This document shows positions 5,135 to 7,315 of a DNA stretch of 7,315 bases, one piece after another (position 1 is the stretch's first letter; the number at the start of each line of letters is the position of its first letter). A program made the position numbers and the translations under genes. The notes under the pieces were generated by a model that was not told the DNA's origin, did no database searches, and was given only the letters and a program-made list of their open reading frames with translations. Origin of the DNA: Clostridiales bacterium (GTDB taxonomy: Bacteria; Bacillota; Clostridia; Saccharofermentanales; UBA5734); NCBI GenBank assembly GCA_003451915.1, contig DMJC01000277.1, positions 1 through 7,315 of the forward strand, given 5' to 3'.

Positions 5135-7066
5135 TCAACTTAATTCGCTGACGCCAGTATACAGTTCAAAATACCGGCCATTCTGGCCAATCAGATCTTC
5201 GTGGTCACCACGTTCGATGATTTCACCGTTTTCCAGCACCATGATAGCGTTGGCATTGCGGACCGTCGAGAGCCGGTGGGCGATGGCCAGTGTTGTGCGC
5301 CCATGCATCAGCTGATCCATGCCTTTTTCAATCAGCTTTTCCGTTCGCGTGTCAATCGAACTGGTCGCTTCGTCGAGAATCAAAACCGGCGGGTCGGCAA
5401 CTGCGGCCCGGGCAATCGACAGCAGCTGGCGCTGGCCTTGGGAGAGGTTCTCGCCGTCCCGCGCCAGCACTGTGTCATAGCCATGCGGCAATTTCATGAT
5501 GAAGTGATGAGCATTGGCGATTTTGGCTGCGCGAATAATCTCTTCATCAGTGGCATCAAGTTTGCCATAGCGGATATTATCACGGATTGTCCCCTGGAAA
5601 AGGTGAACATCCTGCAATACCATGCCCATCGCACGCCGCAGGTCTGCCTTGCGTATGTCGCGGATCTCGATGCCATCGTAGGTGATCGATCCGTCCTGGA
5701 TTTCATAAAAACGGTTGATCAGGTTGGTAATCGTTGTTTTGCCGGCACCGGTCGAACCGACAAAAGCAATTTTCTGGCCGGGTTTGGCGAACAAGGTGAC
5801 TGCCTTCAGGACGCCTTTTTCTGGCACGTAACCAAAAGTGACGGTATCAAATCGAACATCACCATGCACCGGCCGATATTCAGCTGCGCCCCGGGCACCC
5901 GGTATTTTCCAGCACCATTGTTCATCGGCGGCGGATTCGCCGTTGGCCAGCTCTCGCCAGCTTCCAGAATCCTCAACGGCTTTGACAAGGGTAACCGTAC
6001 CTGTGTCTTCTTCAACCGGCTGGTCGAGTACATCGAAGATCCGCTCAGCACCGGCCAATGCCGACAGGATGGTGTTGAACTGATTGGCAATATTGGAAAT
6101 CGGTGTGGTAAAGTTGCGGACATAGGTGAGATAAGCAGCAATTGTGCCGATGTCGAGCCGGCCGTTGATGGCCAGTAAAGCGCCGCCCATGGCAACTATT
6201 GCGTAAAGGACATACGACAGGTTGCCCATAACCGGCATCATGACGCCGCCAAAGGCCTGGGCTTTGGTTGCTGCATTGCGCAGGTCATGGTTCTTGACGC
6301 TGAACTCTTCCTGCGTCTGCTGCTCGTGGTTAAATACTTTAATGACTTTCTGCCCCAGCATCGCTTCTTCAATATGTCCGTTAAGAGCGCCGAGTGCCTT
6401 TTGTTGTTCCCGGAAATATTTTGAACTGCGCTTGCCGATGAATCGTATCGCCAAAATCATGACGGCCAGCATCAACACGACAGCAACGGTCAGGATCGGA
6501 CTGAGTACCAGCATCATGACAAAGACGCCGATCACTGTGACAACCGAAGAGATCGTCTGGGAGAGGCTCTGCTCGAGAGCCATGTTGACATTGTCGACGT
6601 CATTGGTGTACCGGCTCATCAGTTCGCCATGTGATTTGCTGTCAAAATAGCGCAGAGGCAGATCTTGCATGTGTCCGAACAGTTCGTTGCGGATGCGGAA
6701 GGTTGTGCGCTGGGCTGTCCGGGTCATCAACAGGGCACTCAGCCATCCGGCTATGACGGAGAAGAAATAGACCAGGCCCATCTGAAGGAGTTTAGGCAGC
6801 ATTTCAGCGGGTGTACTCCCGGTGGCAAAACCATTGATGACCGGTTTCAGAAGATACGTGCCGGCAATCGAACCCAATGAACTTAGAATGGTCAGCAAAA
6901 TAGAGATAACTACGGCCAGCCGCTGATTCGAAAGGTAAGCAAACAAGCGGCGCAGCGATTTCAGCGCATTTTTCGGTTTTTCGACAGAGCGGCGGCCGCC
7001 TGAGCCATGACCGCCTATACCATGTTCGCGGCGAACTGCTTTGACTTTTTCCCAATCCTGACTCAT
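5135..7066 (-). CDS. ABC exporter half-transporter, catalytic subunit (TM288/YheH/LmrD-like)
   Basis: A 643-residue fusion of a six-helix type-1 exporter membrane domain (about 45-335) and a nucleotide-binding domain (about 400-640). Visible motifs: A-loop FGY413, Walker A GSTGAGKTT (437-445), Q-loop Gln485 in VLQDVHLFQGTIRDNI, signature LSQGQ (541-545), Walker B with catalytic Glu, VLILDEATSSID (561-572), and switch His597 in AIAHRLST. The membrane domain holds the usual coupling segments, including LRYFDSKSHGELMSRYTNDVD (138-158). A linker of about 50 residues (350-400) with Trp370, Trp384 and Trp386 separates the domains; similar Trp-containing linkers occur in Clostridial relatives. The complete ATP site together with a non-LSGGQ signature is the mark of the catalytic half of an asymmetric heterodimer. 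The gene starts with an ATGA overlap on the upstream half-transporter, its expected partner. The pair probably exports drugs or lipophilic compounds; the substrate cannot be deduced. Confidence 0.95.
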   Translation of the reverse strand: MSQDWEKVKAVRREHGIGGHGSGGRRSVEKPKNALKSLRRLFAYLSNQRLAVVISILLTILSSLGSIAGTYLLKPVINGFATGSTPAEMLPKLLQMGLVYFFSVIAGWLSALLMTRTAQRTTFRIRNELFGHMQDLPLRYFDSKSHGELMSRYTNDVDNVNMALEQSLSQTISSVVTVIGVFVMMLVLSPILTVAVVLMLAVMILAIRFIGKRSSKYFREQQKALGALNGHIEEAMLGQKVIKVFNHEQQTQEEFSVKNHDLRNAATKAQAFGGVMMPVMGNLSYVLYAIVAMGGALLAINGRLDIGTIAAYLTYVRNFTTPISNIANQFNTILSALAGAERIFDVLDQPVEEDTGTVTLVKAVEDSGSWRELANGESAADEQWCWKIPGARGAAEYRPVHGDVRFDTVTFGYVPEKGVLKAVTLFAKPGQKIAFVGSTGAGKTTITNLINRFYEIQDGSITYDGIEIRDIRKADLRRAMGMVLQDVHLFQGTIRDNIRYGKLDATDEEIIRAAKIANAHHFIMKLPHGYDTVLARDGENLSQGQRQLLSIARAAVADPPVLILDEATSSIDTRTEKLIEKGMDQLMHGRTTLAIAHRLSTVRNANAIMVLENGEIIERGDHEDLIGQNGRYFELYTGVSELS

Positions 7067-7315
7067 CCTGCCATCACGCCTTCCTGTTGTGAGATATACA
7101 CGTCGCGGTAAATTTCATTATTTGCCATCAGGTCATGATGGGTGCCGATGCCGTCGATCCGGCCGTCATCGAGAACGAGGATACGGTCAGCATGCTGGAC
7201 TGAATTGATGCGTTGTGCGATGATGATCACGGTCACGCCTTTGAGATTCTCGGCAAAGCCTTTACGCAACCGGGCATCAGTTGCGGTGTCGACAGCGCTG
7301 GTTGAGTCGTCGAGA
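7063..7315 (-). CDS. ABC exporter half-transporter with degenerate ATP site (TM287/YheI/LmrC-like), C-terminal 83 residues
   Basis: The 3' end of a gene that enters from the right edge. The reading frame opens at LDDSTSAVDTATDARLR, the Walker B/D-loop region. The residue after the Walker B Asp is Asp (LDD) where active ATPases have Glu. The switch motif reads IIIAQRINSV, so the usual His is Gln, followed by the standard ADRILVLDDGRIDGIGTHHDL end. Both changes are those of the degenerate half of heterodimeric exporters such as Thermotoga TM287. The family is normally about 570-600 residues, so some 500 residues lie outside the window. Its TGA overlaps the ATG of the next gene (ATGA), so the two are co-translated, in the same degenerate-then-catalytic order as TM287/TM288. 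Confidence 0.93.
   Translation of the reverse strand, partial: LDDSTSAVDTATDARLRKGFAENLKGVTVIIIAQRINSVQHADRILVLDDGRIDGIGTHHDLMANNEIYRDVYISQQEGVMAG

Noticed and set aside
4637..5143. Plus-strand open frame of 168 codons opposite the start of the PucR gene
   Set aside because: It covers the PucR N-terminus and promoter in antisense, and its translation is low-complexity with no domain resemblance.
5201..6178. A 325-codon open frame on the plus strand opposite the ABC exporter gene
   Set aside because: It lies antisense to the exporter's nucleotide-binding domain, where conserved motifs prove the minus-strand frame. Its product has no recognisable domain, and the frame is a by-product of codon bias on the other strand.

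Overview
The window carries eight protein genes, all on the minus strand, so transcription runs from high to low coordinates. No RNA gene, insertion sequence or CRISPR array was seen, and no gene-free stretch exceeds about 150 bases. The gene set suggests a low-to-moderate G+C Gram-positive bacterium, most likely an anaerobic member of the Clostridia. It includes a YtrA-type GntR regulator with an ABC-2 transporter, a PucR regulator beside an orphan URO-D-fold protein, a paired ABC half-exporter with a Trp-rich linker, and a LURP-one protein, and most genes have strong GGAGG-like ribosome sites. The organism assignment is inference from gene content and style, not from a marker gene.

Layout in the direction of transcription. 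(1) 7315-5135: the 3' end of one ABC half-exporter, then a complete second half-exporter overlapping it by ATGA. The first has a degenerate ATP site (LDD in place of LDE, AQR in place of AHR). The second has a complete catalytic site but a non-canonical LSQGQ signature. Together they look like an asymmetric heterodimeric exporter of the TM287/288, LmrCD type. (2) 5134-3470: a PucR/CdaR-like regulator behind its own TATAAT-containing promoter. (3) 3469-2492: a URO-D-superfamily protein with an HxC zinc motif, probably a corrinoid or C1 methyltransferase relative rather than haem-pathway HemE, since the HemE substrate motif is absent. (4) 2491-2343: a compact regulatory region with an AT-rich inverted repeat, a terminator-like hairpin and a perfect 21-nt-arm inverted repeat over the predicted promoter of the next gene. 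(5) 2342-468: an overlapping three-gene operon of YtrA-type GntR regulator, ABC ATPase and ABC-2 permease. (6) 372 to the left edge: a LURP-one/YxjI-like protein, cut by the window, with its own likely promoter.

Functionally there are three modules: a multidrug-type exporter, a PucR-controlled C1/URO-D enzyme candidate, and an autoregulated ABC transporter of the type linked to cell-envelope antibiotic stress in Bacillus. Nothing here is a clearly undescribed system. The most distinctive features are the very long perfect palindrome at the GntR promoter, the strongly asymmetric ABC pair, and the orphan URO-D protein with an unusual cysteine-rich tail and no corrinoid protein beside it.
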